DNA of 64,000 nucleotides, taken from Bdellovibrionales bacterium (lineage in GTDB: Bacteria > Bdellovibrionota > UBA1018). The position numbers and the translations under genes were made by a program. Numbering within the stretch: position 1 is the stretch's first letter; every line of letters begins with the position of its first letter. This document shows, piece after piece, positions 23,948-33,291 of this stretch. A model generated the notes under the pieces. It saw nothing but the letters and a program-made list of their open reading frames with translations. It was not told where the DNA came from and searched no databases. The stretch lies in the NCBI GenBank assembly GCA_018266355.1, contig JAFEAP010000020.1, positions 62,001-126,000 on the forward strand, in the 5' to 3' direction.

Positions 23948-26358
23948 GACCCGGTTTCGCCACCCGCTTCGCGACGTACTTCCTGATCGCGGCGGTGTTC
24001 GCGCTCCCGGACGTCCGCGCGGCCCGGGCCGCCGAAGGCGGGGGGGCGATCCACTGGTCGGGGGATAAGACCCTTTACGACACGCGAAATAACCGCATGG
24101 ACCTGATCGGCCACGCGGCGATCCACCAGAACGGCGAATCGCTCTTCGCCGACAAGATTTCCTTCGAGCGCGACACGAAGCTCGTCCACGCCGTCGGAAA
24201 CGCCGTGTACGTCGGGAAGACCGCGCTCCTTCAGGGCAGCGAGATGCATTTCAACCTCGAGACCCGCACCGGTACGATCATCGGCGGCCGCGTCTCGACC
24301 GACGAGTTCACCCTATCCGGCGAGCGGATCAACAAACTCGGCGCCGGTCGATTTCAGGCCCACCGCGCGGAATACTCGACGTGTAAGGACTGTCCGCAGA
24401 GCTGGACGCTTTCCGCGGGCGACGTCGACCTCGAGCTGGAGGGTTACGCCTACCTCTCGAACGTGACCGCGAAGGTCATGGACGCGCCCGGGTTCTGGAT
24501 TCCGTACCTCATCGTTCCGATCAAGACGAAGCGCCAGTCGGGCTTGCTCATGCCCCAGTTTGGATTTACCGGAGAAGGATTCCGATACGTGCAGCCGTTC
24601 TTCTGGGCGATTTCGCGCAGCCTCGACGCGACGATCGGTTACGGGAATTACGGCGGCCGAGGAAGACGGCTCGAGCTGCAAAGCCGCTACGCCCTCGCGC
24701 ACGGAGGCGGGGAGGCCGACTTTTTCCATCTCGACGACCGGAAATTCCGCGATTACCTCCTGAACCAGAATTTCACGAACAACCCGGAAAGCTACTCGAC
24801 TTCGCGGTGGGCGCTCCACGTCGAGCAAACCCAGGAACTTCCCTGGGACATCCAGGAAAAGCTCCGGATCGTCGACGTCGGCGATTCGCTCTACCTCACG
24901 AAGGTCGGCCAGGACGTCCCGGGCAACGGCGAGGCCTATTTGTTCAGCGACCTCTCGCTCTCGCACGCGACCGACAAGGTCTCGGCCTTCGTCTTCGCGC
25001 GACGCTACCGGAACATCCTCACGCCCCTCACCGAGGACCCGCGCTCCTTCGACCCGAAGACCGTCCAGGTCCTTCCCCAAGCGGAGATCACCTCGAACGA
25101 CAAGGTCTTCTTCGACGGCAAGATCGTCGGCGGTCTCTCGCTCGGGGCGACGAACTTCGTCCGATCGGCCGGATTCTTCGACCGCGACCCCATCGGAGCG
25201 GCTCCGACGCCGCCGACGTCGGGTTCGGATTTCCGTCCCGGGTTCGACCCGATCCGCGAGGCGGTGCGCGCGGAGATGAATCCTTCGCTCTATACGACGA
25301 TCCGCGCGGCCGACGGCGTCTCGATCGTTCCGCACCTGAATTACTACCAGTACTACTACGACTTCGACGGCCGGGTCCGCTCCCTTTCCCGCGGATACAT
25401 GCGCTTCGACACCGATATCTCGATGCAGTTCGAACGCATCTACGACCGTTCGAGCCCGGACGTTCCCCGCATCAAGCACCTTTTCCGACCGATCTTGAAC
25501 TACTCGGTGATTCCCTTCCGGAATTCGCCCGATCACCCCTTCACGAATCAGATCGCCTACGCCCAGGGTCACGGCATCACCGGATATAACTTCGACAACA
25601 GCGACATCATCCCGATGGACTCGACCCTGAACAACGCGAACTATTTCGCGCCTCAGGGCAACGCGCTCTCTTACGGATTCAAGACCCAAGTCGTGCGGAA
25701 GCGGAAGGCGCCCGGAGGGAAGGGCGCGGCGACGGCCTATTTCTACGACACGCCGATCGAGTGGTCCGCCGGTCAGAGCTTCAACTTCCGCGAACTTCGC
25801 GATCGGGGTCCGTCCGTTCGGAACAAGCCCCTTTCGCGTTTTTACAGCCTCATGACGGCGAACTTCGACCGGGCCTCTGCCTATGTCGACTATTACTACA
25901 TTCCCTACCAGGAGATCGACCAGAGCACGAGCCGGCACGTCCTCTCGACGGGCGGCGCGTGGACGTTCGAAAAGGGTACGAGCCGCGTGCTCGCCTACGA
26001 GCGGAGCGTCGGCGCCTACTACGTCTTCAATCGTTCCGCCGGCCAGACGCCCGTCCAGAACGTGCTGCTGAAGGCGACCTATTCCCTGAACGACTTCATC
26101 ATGCCGAGCGTGTCGCTCTACTACAACATCCTCGGCAGCCGCTGGCAGGAGGCGAACAGCGCGCTCACGTTCCAAAGCCCGTCGGAGTGCTGGAAGCTCG
26201 ACCTCGCGTTCAACCAGTATTCTTGCCAGCCGGAACGTCCCGAAGATTCCCACTGGTGCCACGAATTCAAGTTCAACCTTTCTTTGAACCTCACCGGATC
26301 CGGATTCGGATCGGTGAGCGACCCGAAGGCCCTCGCGGGCTCGGGTAACCCGCAGTAA
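23944..26358 (+). CDS. lptD: LPS-assembly outer-membrane protein LptD
   Basis: 804 residues from TTG 23944, which overlaps the accD stop (TTGA) and opens a signal peptide (YFLIAAVFALPDVRAARA). The N-terminal OstA/LptA-like domain (about 40-170: LYDTRNNRMDLIGHAAIHQNG, LQGSEMHFNLETRTGTIIGG) is followed by a large barrel with many aromatic strands. It has Cys pairs at STCKDCPQSW and near the C-terminus (ECWKL, YSCQ, HWCHEF), which may form the disulfides that link the domains in LptD. It inserts LPS into the outer leaflet. lptE is not recognised nearby. Confidence 0.93.
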   Translation: MRPGFATRFATYFLIAAVFALPDVRAARAAEGGGAIHWSGDKTLYDTRNNRMDLIGHAAIHQNGESLFADKISFERDTKLVHAVGNAVYVGKTALLQGSEMHFNLETRTGTIIGGRVSTDEFTLSGERINKLGAGRFQAHRAEYSTCKDCPQSWTLSAGDVDLELEGYAYLSNVTAKVMDAPGFWIPYLIVPIKTKRQSGLLMPQFGFTGEGFRYVQPFFWAISRSLDATIGYGNYGGRGRRLELQSRYALAHGGGEADFFHLDDRKFRDYLLNQNFTNNPESYSTSRWALHVEQTQELPWDIQEKLRIVDVGDSLYLTKVGQDVPGNGEAYLFSDLSLSHATDKVSAFVFARRYRNILTPLTEDPRSFDPKTVQVLPQAEITSNDKVFFDGKIVGGLSLGATNFVRSAGFFDRDPIGAAPTPPTSGSDFRPGFDPIREAVRAEMNPSLYTTIRAADGVSIVPHLNYYQYYYDFDGRVRSLSRGYMRFDTDISMQFERIYDRSSPDVPRIKHLFRPILNYSVIPFRNSPDHPFTNQIAYAQGHGITGYNFDNSDIIPMDSTLNNANYFAPQGNALSYGFKTQVVRKRKAPGGKGAATAYFYDTPIEWSAGQSFNFRELRDRGPSVRNKPLSRFYSLMTANFDRASAYVDYYYIPYQEIDQSTSRHVLSTGGAWTFEKGTSRVLAYERSVGAYYVFNRSAGQTPVQNVLLKATYSLNDFIMPSVSLYYNILGSRWQEANSALTFQSPSECWKLDLAFNQYSCQPERPEDSHWCHEFKFNLSLNLTGSGFGSVSDPKALAGSGNPQ

Positions 26359-26367
26359 GGAGTCCGC

Positions 26368-27117
26368 ATGAGTCCGAACGAAATCTCCGTCCGCAGCTAT
26401 TCCGAGACCGCGCTTCCGCACCTCGCGAAGATCGTCGAGGCGAACGCGGAGGGGATGGAGGAGATCGCGGAGCGACTCGTCGCGGACGTGAAGGCGGGGA
26501 AATCGCTCTTCGCTTTCGGCAGCGGTCACGCGGCGATCTTCACGATGGAACTCTACCACCGCGCGGGTGGATGCTCGTTTCTCATCCCGGTTTTCGCGGA
26601 TTATCTTCTGCCGACCGCCGGTCCGCCCGTCGTTCGCGTCCTCGAGCGCACGGCCGCGACGGCGAACATGATGCTCGCGCGCGCGGAGCCGCGGGCGGGC
26701 GAGATGATCTGGATCTCCTCGCAGTCGGGGATCAACACCGCGGTCGTCGATTTCGCGCTCGAGGCGAAGCGACTCGGGCTCTTCACCGTCGCTTTCACGA
26801 GCGTGACCCACAGCTCGGCGGTCGCCTCGCGGCATCCCTCCGGGAAACGCCTCTTCGAGGTCTGCGACCGCGTGATGGACACCGGCGGTTTCCGCGGGGA
26901 CGCGTGCCTCGATCTCGCCCCGGACGTCCGCGGCGGACCGCTTTCCACCCTCGGCTCCGTATTGCTCGGCCATTCGATCCTCACCACGGCATGCGCCCGT
27001 CTCGAAGCGGGCGGCATCCGCTGCACTTACACGAGCGTGAACACGCCGGAAGGCGAGGCGAGGAACAAAGAGATCGAGAAAAAGGCGATGCAGCGGGACG
27101 CGCTTCTCCGGGGATAG
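26368..27117 (+). CDS. SIS-domain phosphosugar-binding protein (UPF0309-like)
   Basis: 249 residues, starting 9 bases after lptD with AAGGAG upstream. SIS-domain features: AGKSLFAFGSGHAAIFTMELYHRAGG, GEMIWISSQSGINTAVVDFALEAKRLG and VAFTSVTHSSAVASRHPSGKRL. The HPSGKRL and GDACLD patterns fit the UPF0309 sugar-isomerase-like proteins. Likely binds a phosphosugar; substrate unknown. Placement after lptD hints at envelope sugar metabolism but proves nothing. Confidence 0.82.
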   Translation: MSPNEISVRSYSETALPHLAKIVEANAEGMEEIAERLVADVKAGKSLFAFGSGHAAIFTMELYHRAGGCSFLIPVFADYLLPTAGPPVVRVLERTAATANMMLARAEPRAGEMIWISSQSGINTAVVDFALEAKRLGLFTVAFTSVTHSSAVASRHPSGKRLFEVCDRVMDTGGFRGDACLDLAPDVRGGPLSTLGSVLLGHSILTTACARLEAGGIRCTYTSVNTPEGEARNKEIEKKAMQRDALLRG

Positions 27118-27126
27118 CTTTCGGTC

Positions 27127-27978
27127 TTAGAAGGCGACCACGCCTTTCATCCAGCCGACGCAGCGGCGGTATTCCGCGAGAAGGAAATCGCCGAAGTTGC
27201 CGCTGAGATCGGCGTCCCGGCGGGCGGCGAGCACGCGTTTTTCGAGTTTGAGTCGCCAGCTGATCGGGAGTTTTCCCATGGCCGAGAAGAGCGTCGCGTC
27301 CCGGACCTCGCGCGCGAATTTCACCGTCGAACTCAAGTCGGCGATGAGCCAGCCGCGGCTCGTGTAGAGGATCTGATCGGAACGCATGTCGGCGACGAAG
27401 CGCAGCTGCCAAGTCGCCGGGGCGAAATCGTCGAGGAGTTCGGCGGTCATCTTCTCGGCCAGCTTTTTCCCCTTTACGCGTCCCTTCACGAGGTCTTCGA
27501 GCGAGTAGAGGGTGTCGACGCCCTTCGGCGGCGAGAGTTTCTCGACGATCAAGTAGCGCTCCTTCGCGCTTTCGCGCGAATAGACTTTCACGATCGGAGC
27601 TTCCGTCTCGGAGACGTGCTCGGCGCCTTCGGCGAACCAATAGATGTAGGCCGAATACGCCGGGCCGAGCGGACTGAGGCCGTCGCCGCGCGGGAGGCGG
27701 ATCGCACGGCCGTCGCCGATATCGTAAATCACGCTCGTGTTCCCGTTCCCGAGGAACTTTCCGATGGTGACCGTGCGCGGATTCTCGCCGCCGCGGAGGA
27801 GGAGCTCGGTCCCGGGCTTCATTCGGGTCACGATCGCGCCGTAACCCTCGACCGTCTCGCCGGCCGAGTTCCAAAGCCGGATCGGGCCGCCGGCACGCGC
27901 GGAGCCGATCGTCGCGAGCGCGAGCAAGAGGACGAGGGAGGAGGGAATGAGACGTAGTCGGCGAAGGATCGAAGTCAC
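27127..27978 (-). CDS. exported pseudokinase-like protein
   Basis: 283 residues from GTG 27978; an upstream ATG (28056) would add 26 unlikely residues. Signal peptide: LIPSSLVLLLALATIGSARAG. A kinase-like outline follows: glycine-rich FLGNGNTSVIYDIGDG, AIRLP where the Lys is expected (Arg here), IVEKL as hinge, then MRSDQILYTSRGWLIADLS, which parallels a catalytic loop and DFG but lacks the HxD and Asn. It therefore looks catalytically dead. With the kinase-like protein at 6420 this makes two exported kinase-fold proteins in one window. No named family recognised. Confidence 0.6.
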   Translation of the reverse strand: MTSILRRLRLIPSSLVLLLALATIGSARAGGPIRLWNSAGETVEGYGAIVTRMKPGTELLLRGGENPRTVTIGKFLGNGNTSVIYDIGDGRAIRLPRGDGLSPLGPAYSAYIYWFAEGAEHVSETEAPIVKVYSRESAKERYLIVEKLSPPKGVDTLYSLEDLVKGRVKGKKLAEKMTAELLDDFAPATWQLRFVADMRSDQILYTSRGWLIADLSSTVKFAREVRDATLFSAMGKLPISWRLKLEKRVLAARRDADLSGNFGDFLLAEYRRCVGWMKGVVAF

Positions 27979-28118
27979 TCCTTCACCTTTCGGCCCGGTC
28001 GACCGGAGCCTTGAAGCGGACCGGGAGATTCCGGGAATTCGCACCTCGGGCGTCAAGAAACGGACGGCAATTCCTGCCCATTTCTGGAGCGTTCCGCTTC
28101 CCTTAGACTTGAACGTCT

Positions 28119-28916
28119 ATGCGGATCCTTCTTTGTAACGACGACAGCGTGCACGCCCGGGGGATCCACGTCCTTTACGAACACCTCCGGAAGATCGCCG
28201 ACGTCACCGTCGTCGCGCCCCTCGAGGAAAAAAGCACGACCGGACATTCGCTCACGATCCACAAACCGCTCCGAATGATCAAGATCAAGGAAGATTTCTA
28301 CGGCGTGAGCGGCGGCCCCGCGGACTGCGTCCACGTCGGCATCTCCCAGCACTTCGGGAAGAAGAAACCCGACCTCGTCGTTTCCGGCGTGAACCGCGGA
28401 GCGAACCTCGGGCAAGACGTGTTCTATTCCGGTACCGTTTCGGCCGCGCGCGAAGGCTGCATCATGGGAATTCCCGCGCTCGCGGTGAGCCTTTCCGTCG
28501 ACTTCTACCGGCCGCGGCCCGAGGAAAAACTGAATTACGCCACGGCATCGGCGCTCGCGGTGAAGGTCATCCGGCGCTTCACCCGGAACGGGAAGCAGAA
28601 AATGACCCTGCCGCCGGGAACCCTCCTGAACTTGAACGCGCCCGACGTGCCGCTCAAGCGCGTGAAAGGGATCTGCCTCGCCCGTCAGGGGTTCCGCCAC
28701 TATTCGGCGACGATCCTGAAGCGCCGCGATCACCGCGGGAAAGACTACTTCTGGGTCGGCGGCGGATACCACGGCTTCATGAAGGAAAAGGGAACCGACT
28801 GCCAGGCGGTCGAGGACGGTTTCGCCTCGCTCTCGCCGCTTCGGCTCGACACCACGGACCACGAACACATCCTCGAACTCATGGAAGGTTTCGGGAACTC
28901 CGTCCTCATGAAATGA
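28119..28916 (+). CDS. surE: 5'-nucleotidase SurE
   Basis: 265 residues beginning MRILLCNDDSVHARGI with the metal-binding Asn7-Asp8-Asp9, then VVAPLEEKSTTGHSLTIHKPLR, SGGPADCVHVG and LVVSGVNRGANLGQDVFYSG. This is the standard SurE survival protein, a broad nucleoside monophosphatase. No ribosome-binding site is visible before the ATG; TAGACT at 28104-28109 could be a -10 box only a few bases upstream, giving a near-leaderless mRNA. The stop overlaps the upstream in-frame ATG (28913) of the next gene. Confidence 0.93.
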   Translation: MRILLCNDDSVHARGIHVLYEHLRKIADVTVVAPLEEKSTTGHSLTIHKPLRMIKIKEDFYGVSGGPADCVHVGISQHFGKKKPDLVVSGVNRGANLGQDVFYSGTVSAAREGCIMGIPALAVSLSVDFYRPRPEEKLNYATASALAVKVIRRFTRNGKQKMTLPPGTLLNLNAPDVPLKRVKGICLARQGFRHYSATILKRRDHRGKDYFWVGGGYHGFMKEKGTDCQAVEDGFASLSPLRLDTTDHEHILELMEGFGNSVLMK

Positions 28917-28936
28917 GGGAAGGGAAAGGGAACGCG

Positions 28937-29689
28937 ATGCGCGCGACGGGATCGATCTTCTCCGCCTTTCATTGCCTGGTCTTCGTCCTCGGTCTGCTGA
29001 CCGCGGGCTGCGCGACCGGTCACGGCCGCCGCGTCGTCTCCTCGCGCGAAGACCGGATCCCGGCGAAACAGAGTTCCTACCGTATTCGCGGCACCGACGA
29101 GACGGGCGTGCTGACCGTCGTCCAGAAGAAGAAGCTCCAAGCTCGCACTCGCGCCTGGCGCTGGCCGACGAACGAAGTCGTCGTGACCTCGCGCTTCGGT
29201 TCGCGCGGGAAGGAACACCACGACGGCATCGACCTTCGCGCCCTATCGGGCACGCCGGTCTCGGCCGCGGCGGACGGCAAAGTGATCTACGCCGGCGCGC
29301 GCATCCGCGGCTACGGTCGGATGGTCGTCATCCGCCACGATTCCCGACTCTCGACGATCTACGCGCACAATTCGAGGCTGCTCGTGAGCACCGGCCAACG
29401 GGTCCGCCGCGGCCAGCGGATCGCGCTTTCCGGGAGCACCGGGCATTCGACCGGCCCGCACGTCCACTTCGAGGTCCGCGAAGGCGTGACCGCGATCGAT
29501 CCGCTCTTGTTGCTGCCTTCGCCGGCCGTCGCGAACGAGGCGAATCGGCGGATGGCCCGCGCCACCGCGCGTCCGGTCCGCCGTCCGGCCGCGCGATACT
29601 CCCAGTCGAGTTCCCGTCACATGGCGGCCCGGCTGGCCGAAGACGACGGATTCCGCCCGCGCTCCCCGCGCGCGGCGCGTCCGAATTGA
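28937..29689 (+). CDS. M23-family (LytM) endopeptidase lipoprotein
   Basis: 250 residues from ATG 28937, chosen for the strong AGGGAAAGGG before it; ATG 28913, overlapping the surE stop, is the alternative. The lipobox is LTAGC. The peptidase domain has HHDGIDLRALSGTPVSAAADG (Zn ligands His and Asp), YGRMVVIRHDSRLSTIYAHNSRLLV and STGPHVHFEVREG (HxH). Such proteins cut peptidoglycan cross-links or activate amidases (NlpD-like, also often next to surE). No LysM domain is visible between lipobox and peptidase. Zinc ligands are intact. Confidence 0.9.
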   Translation: MRATGSIFSAFHCLVFVLGLLTAGCATGHGRRVVSSREDRIPAKQSSYRIRGTDETGVLTVVQKKKLQARTRAWRWPTNEVVVTSRFGSRGKEHHDGIDLRALSGTPVSAAADGKVIYAGARIRGYGRMVVIRHDSRLSTIYAHNSRLLVSTGQRVRRGQRIALSGSTGHSTGPHVHFEVREGVTAIDPLLLLPSPAVANEANRRMARATARPVRRPAARYSQSSSRHMAARLAEDDGFRPRSPRAARPN

Positions 29690-29708
29690 AAGCGATCGTT
29701 ACGGCTCT

Positions 29709-30818
29709 CTAGTCCGCCCAAAGGTCGACTTCGAGGAGCGTGATCTCGGAAAGGGTGCCGAGTCGCACGGGCGGGCCCCAAAACCCCGTGCCGCGGTTCA
29801 CGTAGATCGACGTTTTTCCCTCGCGGTAGAGTCCGGCCGCGAATCGGTGGATTTTCCGGATGAAGAGGTTCCATGGCAGGAACTGGCCCTGGTGGGTGTG
29901 GCCGGAGAGTTGGAGCCGGACGCCCGCCGCGATCGCCGCCTCAGCGTGGTGGGGTTGGTGGGCGAGAAAAATCGAATAACGGTAGGGTCGTACCGTCGCG
30001 AGCGTGCGCGCGACGTCGGCCTGCGGATCCGAGATTCCGTGGATCGAGATCGGTCCCGCGGGCGAAGCGACCTCGGCGGTTTCGTTCTCGAGGACGCGGA
30101 AGCCGAGCTCGCGGATTCGCGCGTTCCACTCCGCTTCGTTCCAGTACCCTTCGTGGTTTCCGCTGACGGAGAACTTTCCGATTCGCGTCTCGATCCCGGC
30201 GAGCGGCGCGAGGTCCTCGACGTGTCCTTTCGGATCGCCGTCTCCGATGTCTCCCGTGAGGAAGAGGAAGTCGATCGGTCCGAGCGCCCGGATCTTCCTG
30301 ACGACGTCCTCGACGTAACGTCGACCGATCCACGTGCCGACGTGCAGGTCGCTGATCTGGACGATCCTCAGCGGCGCGGCGCCCGCGCCGATCTCGACCC
30401 GAACGACGCGCGGTCCGCGCAGCGCGATCCCGATGCCGACGGCGAGCGCGAGGGCGGTCGCGCCGAGCAAGCCCGCGCTCGCGACCGGACCGGTGAGGCC
30501 GTCGGAGCGGCCGAAAGGCAGAAGGAGGAGGACCGCGAGATCGCGCGCGAGGGTGAAGAGGAGCAGGAAGCTCAACGCGCCCAACGCGAGGTAAGCACCC
30601 CGCTCGAGCGTCCGTTCGAGCGCGCTGGTTTCCGGATCCTCCGAGGTCCAGAAGTGAAGCGGCATCCAAAGCACGTTCGCGAGTCCGAGGCCGAAAGCGG
30701 CCGTCACGGGCCAGAAAAATTCGGGATACGGATAGAGAGGACCCGCGATCCGGAAACCGAGGTAGACGAAAGCGGCGACTAACACGCTGATGATCACGAT
30801 GAACATTCGACGTCGCAT
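29709..30818 (-). CDS. membrane-anchored metallophosphoesterase (YkuE-like)
   Basis: 369 residues. Three to four N-terminal membrane segments (about 5-25, 38-55, 75-100, 110-135) are followed by a calcineurin-type phosphoesterase domain. Motifs: VQISDLHVGTW, FLTGDIGDGDPKG, VSGNHEGYWNE, FLAHQPHHAE and LSGHTHQGQFLPW; all metal ligands are kept. Similar proteins include YkuE and the UDP-diacylglucosamine-type hydrolases; substrate unknown. Divergent from the histidine kinase. Confidence 0.88.
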   Translation of the reverse strand: MRRRMFIVIISVLVAAFVYLGFRIAGPLYPYPEFFWPVTAAFGLGLANVLWMPLHFWTSEDPETSALERTLERGAYLALGALSFLLLFTLARDLAVLLLLPFGRSDGLTGPVASAGLLGATALALAVGIGIALRGPRVVRVEIGAGAAPLRIVQISDLHVGTWIGRRYVEDVVRKIRALGPIDFLFLTGDIGDGDPKGHVEDLAPLAGIETRIGKFSVSGNHEGYWNEAEWNARIRELGFRVLENETAEVASPAGPISIHGISDPQADVARTLATVRPYRYSIFLAHQPHHAEAAIAAGVRLQLSGHTHQGQFLPWNLFIRKIHRFAAGLYREGKTSIYVNRGTGFWGPPVRLGTLSEITLLEVDLWAD

Positions 30819-30891
30819 CCGGAGAATCTAGCATCGCTCGCAAACGGCGGCTTGGCGGAACGCGTTATCCGCGGGCGATTTGGGAAGGCAT

Positions 30892-30920
30892 TTGAGTCGG
30901 GCGGTGGTACGCCCTAGAGT
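30892..30920 (+). promoter_or_regulatory. sigma70-type promoter of the histidine kinase gene
   Basis: TTGAGT (30892-30897), 17-base spacer, TAGAGT (30915-30920). The predicted transcription start is near 30927, only 9 bases before the ATG at 30936, so the GAGG upstream of the ATG would lie outside the mRNA. Confidence 0.5.
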
Positions 30921-30935
30921 GAGGAAATTCGGTCG

Positions 30936-32612
30936 ATGTTTCGTTTGGGCCACCACTGGAGGAACCTTTCGATTGCTCGGCGGCTTTACGTCGTCGTCGG
31001 CATCATGGCGACACTCATCGCGGCGGAACTGGTCACGCTGCGTTTCGCGATGCATACGCTGTCCGCAGTGCGCGCATTCGTCGTCGGCGAGGGCCTTTGG
31101 TCGAAGGCCCAAAAGAACGCGATTTTCCGCCTCGAGCGCTTCGCCCGCAGCCGCTCGGACGTCGACTATCAGGCCTTCCTCGAATACCTGAAGATTCCGG
31201 AAGGCGACCGCCGGGCACGCATCGAACTTTCGAAACCGAATCCCGATCTCGCCGTCGTGCGCGCCGGCTTCATCCAGGGGCGCATCCATCCCGACGACGT
31301 CGATCCGATGATCGATTTGCTCCGGCGCTTTTCGTGGGTGAGCTACCTCTCGCACGCGATCGGCGTCTGGACGGAGGGCGATCACCTCGTGACCGAGTTC
31401 CAGGAGGTCGGCGAGACCTACCGGCAGCTCTTGCTCGCGCCGAAGCCGGATCGCGAACGCATCTCCGCGATCGAGGACCGGATCGAGACGCTGAATCGGC
31501 AACTTACCGCCGTCGAAAGCGAATTTTCCGACACGCTCGGGGAGGGATCCCGCTGGCTCGAGAGCGTAGTCATTTCCATCCTTTTCCTCGCGGTCCTGCT
31601 CGTCGAGACGATCGGTCTGACGATCACGATCCGTACGGGGCGCCAGATCTCGCGCGAACTCGCGGAAATTTCGGACGTCGCCGAGGCGATCGGTCGCGGG
31701 GAGCACGGGCGCCGGGTGCCGGTCCATTCGCGCGACGAGATCGGAAAGCTCGCCGACTCGGTGAATTTCATGGGCGGGATGATCGGGGCCTCCCACCGCG
31801 ACCTCGAGGAACGGGTCCAGGAGCGGACGATCGAGCTCGAAAAGGCCGTGCGCGCCCGGGACGAGTTCATGTCGATCGTCTCCCACGAACTGAATACCCC
31901 GCTCGCGGCGCTCCGGCTCCAGATCCAGCTCCGGAAAAAACTCCTGGCGCGCGACGGGGCGGAGGGCCTCGGCGAGGAGAAGCTGAGCCTGATGCTCGAG
32001 TCCGACGACCGTCAGGTCGAGCGGGTCGTCCGGCTCGTGAAGGAGATGCTCGACGTCTCCCGCTTGAACACCGGGCGGTTCGTGCTCTCGAAGGAGAAGG
32101 TCGATCTTTCCGATTTGATTCGCGACACGCTCCAGCGGTTCGCGGGGAATTTTTCGGCGTCCGGAAACCGCGTGATCGCGGAGATCGCCGACGGAGTCGA
32201 AGGGGAATGGGACCCGTTCCGAATCGAGCAGGTCGTGACGAATCTACTCACGAACGCGATGAAGTACGGGCTGGGCCGTCCGATCACCGTCCGACTCGCG
32301 CGGGAAGCCGACCGCGCGGTTCTCCGCGTCCGCGACGAGGGAATGGGGATCGCCGGAGCGGACCAGACCCGGATTTTCCGCCAGTTCGAGCGGGCGATCT
32401 CGGCGAACCAGATCAGCGGCCTCGGACTCGGTCTCTATATCGCGAAGGAGCTCGTCGAGGCCCACGGGGGCGCGATCTCGGTGCAGAGCGAGCCCGGGCA
32501 GGGAGCGGAATTCACCGTCGAGTTTCCGTTCGCGCCTCCGATCGCCGGCCTGCGCGCGGGGGACGAAGGGGCCGAGGGCGTTCCCGGGAAATCGAAAGGG
32601 CGAACGACCTGA
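30936..32612 (+). CDS. membrane sensor histidine kinase (HAMP-HisKA-HATPase)
   Basis: 558 residues. Two membrane segments (about 14-36 and 205-226) flank a helical periplasmic sensor of about 165 residues. A HAMP domain follows (about 227-280, VAEAIGRGEHGRRVPVHSRDEIGKL). The HisKA box is FMSIVSHELNTPLAALRL with His317. ATPase boxes: NLLTNAMKYG (N), VRDEGMGI (G1) and GLGLGLYIAKELVEAHGG (G2). The His is followed by Leu-Asn-Thr rather than the more common Leu-Arg-Thr. No response regulator is adjacent, so it is an orphan kinase; the receiver at 13339 is a possible but unsupported partner. Confidence 0.93.
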   Translation: MFRLGHHWRNLSIARRLYVVVGIMATLIAAELVTLRFAMHTLSAVRAFVVGEGLWSKAQKNAIFRLERFARSRSDVDYQAFLEYLKIPEGDRRARIELSKPNPDLAVVRAGFIQGRIHPDDVDPMIDLLRRFSWVSYLSHAIGVWTEGDHLVTEFQEVGETYRQLLLAPKPDRERISAIEDRIETLNRQLTAVESEFSDTLGEGSRWLESVVISILFLAVLLVETIGLTITIRTGRQISRELAEISDVAEAIGRGEHGRRVPVHSRDEIGKLADSVNFMGGMIGASHRDLEERVQERTIELEKAVRARDEFMSIVSHELNTPLAALRLQIQLRKKLLARDGAEGLGEEKLSLMLESDDRQVERVVRLVKEMLDVSRLNTGRFVLSKEKVDLSDLIRDTLQRFAGNFSASGNRVIAEIADGVEGEWDPFRIEQVVTNLLTNAMKYGLGRPITVRLAREADRAVLRVRDEGMGIAGADQTRIFRQFERAISANQISGLGLGLYIAKELVEAHGGAISVQSEPGQGAEFTVEFPFAPPIAGLRAGDEGAEGVPGKSKGRTT

Positions 32613-32632
32613 CCTAAGCACCGAAAGCGAAA

Positions 32633-32661
32633 CGCCGCCCGCGGGAAGCCCGCGGACGGCG
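32633..32661. terminator. GC-rich hairpin between convergent genes
   Basis: Stem CGCCG + CCGCGGG (32633-32645) pairs with CCCGCGG + CGGCG (32649-32661) around AAG, with one C/A mismatch. It lies between the histidine kinase stop and the minus-strand gene ending at 32690. There is no T-run, so efficiency is uncertain. Confidence 0.55.
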
Positions 32662-32689
32662 TCGTCGATCAAATCAGTGCGGCTATGGA

Positions 32690-33175
32690 TTAATGGTGGT
32701 GACCGCCGCCGTTGTTGCCCCGAACCGGGCCGTTGTTGTTCCGGCCCGGACCTTGGTTTCCGCGGCCGTTATTGTTCCCGTGCGGGTTCACCACGATCAC
32801 CGGCTTGTTCACGATGACCGGCCGATTGACGATCACCGGACGCGGGTTCGGGTAGCGATCCCATCCACGGCCCGTGTGGCGGTCGACTGGGATCACCACG
32901 CGAACCGGAAGACGGTCGCGGCCGTAGCGGAAATGCACCGGATGGAGTCCGGCCGGGCGATAGCCGAGCTTGGTGGCGCGGTCGATGTTGTCGCCTTGGT
33001 TGCCGTAGACGTTCACGATCGTGAGCGTGTTGTAACCGAAGCGTTCAACGCGGAAAATATCTCCACGGTACATGAACTGGTCGCCCGTGATGTAGACCGG
33101 CTGTGGGCCTTGGGAATAGCTGTAGCCGTACGACCCCCATGGATCCATGTCCGCGTAGAGTTCGCCGCCGTACAT
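32690..33175 (-). CDS. Tyr/Gly/Asn-rich exported-type protein with unresolved N-terminus
   Basis: From ATG 33175 the product has 161 residues: Gly/Tyr-rich start, a compact core (VYITGDQFMYRGDIFRVERFGYNTLTIVNVYG), a Pro/Val repeat (PVIVNRPVIVNKPVIVVN) and a Gly/Asn/His tail. Clear coding sequence continues upstream of this ATG in the same frame (GELVGTWKADNCATCYVEFT, preceded by AVAHAEAP, like the end of a signal peptide) to an in-frame TAA near 33289. No ATG, GTG or TTG exists in that extra stretch. The true start is therefore missing, non-standard or lost to a frameshift. A promoter sits just upstream (33292-33320). Confidence 0.55.
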   Translation of the reverse strand: MYGGELYADMDPWGSYGYSYSQGPQPVYITGDQFMYRGDIFRVERFGYNTLTIVNVYGNQGDNIDRATKLGYRPAGLHPVHFRYGRDRLPVRVVIPVDRHTGRGWDRYPNPRPVIVNRPVIVNKPVIVVNPHGNNNGRGNQGPGRNNNGPVRGNNGGGHHH

Positions 33176-33291
33176 CGTGAATTCGACGTAGCAGGTGGCG
33201 CAGTTATCCGCTTTCCAAGTGCCGACGAGTTCGCCCGGATAGACCGGAGCTTCGGCATGGGCGACGGCGTTAAAGCGGGGATGACGCGACG

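Noticed and set aside
32690..32860. Repeated GTTGTT/GTGACC-type DNA that could suggest a tandem repeat element
   Set aside because: It is the Asn/Gly and Pro-Val-Ile-Val coding region of the minus-strand gene.
33013..33258. An 81-codon minus-strand frame (MPKLRS...) starting just after the promoter at 33292
   Set aside because: Its composition is Ser/Arg/Thr-rich and it is out of frame with the clearly coding sequence of the gene at 32690.
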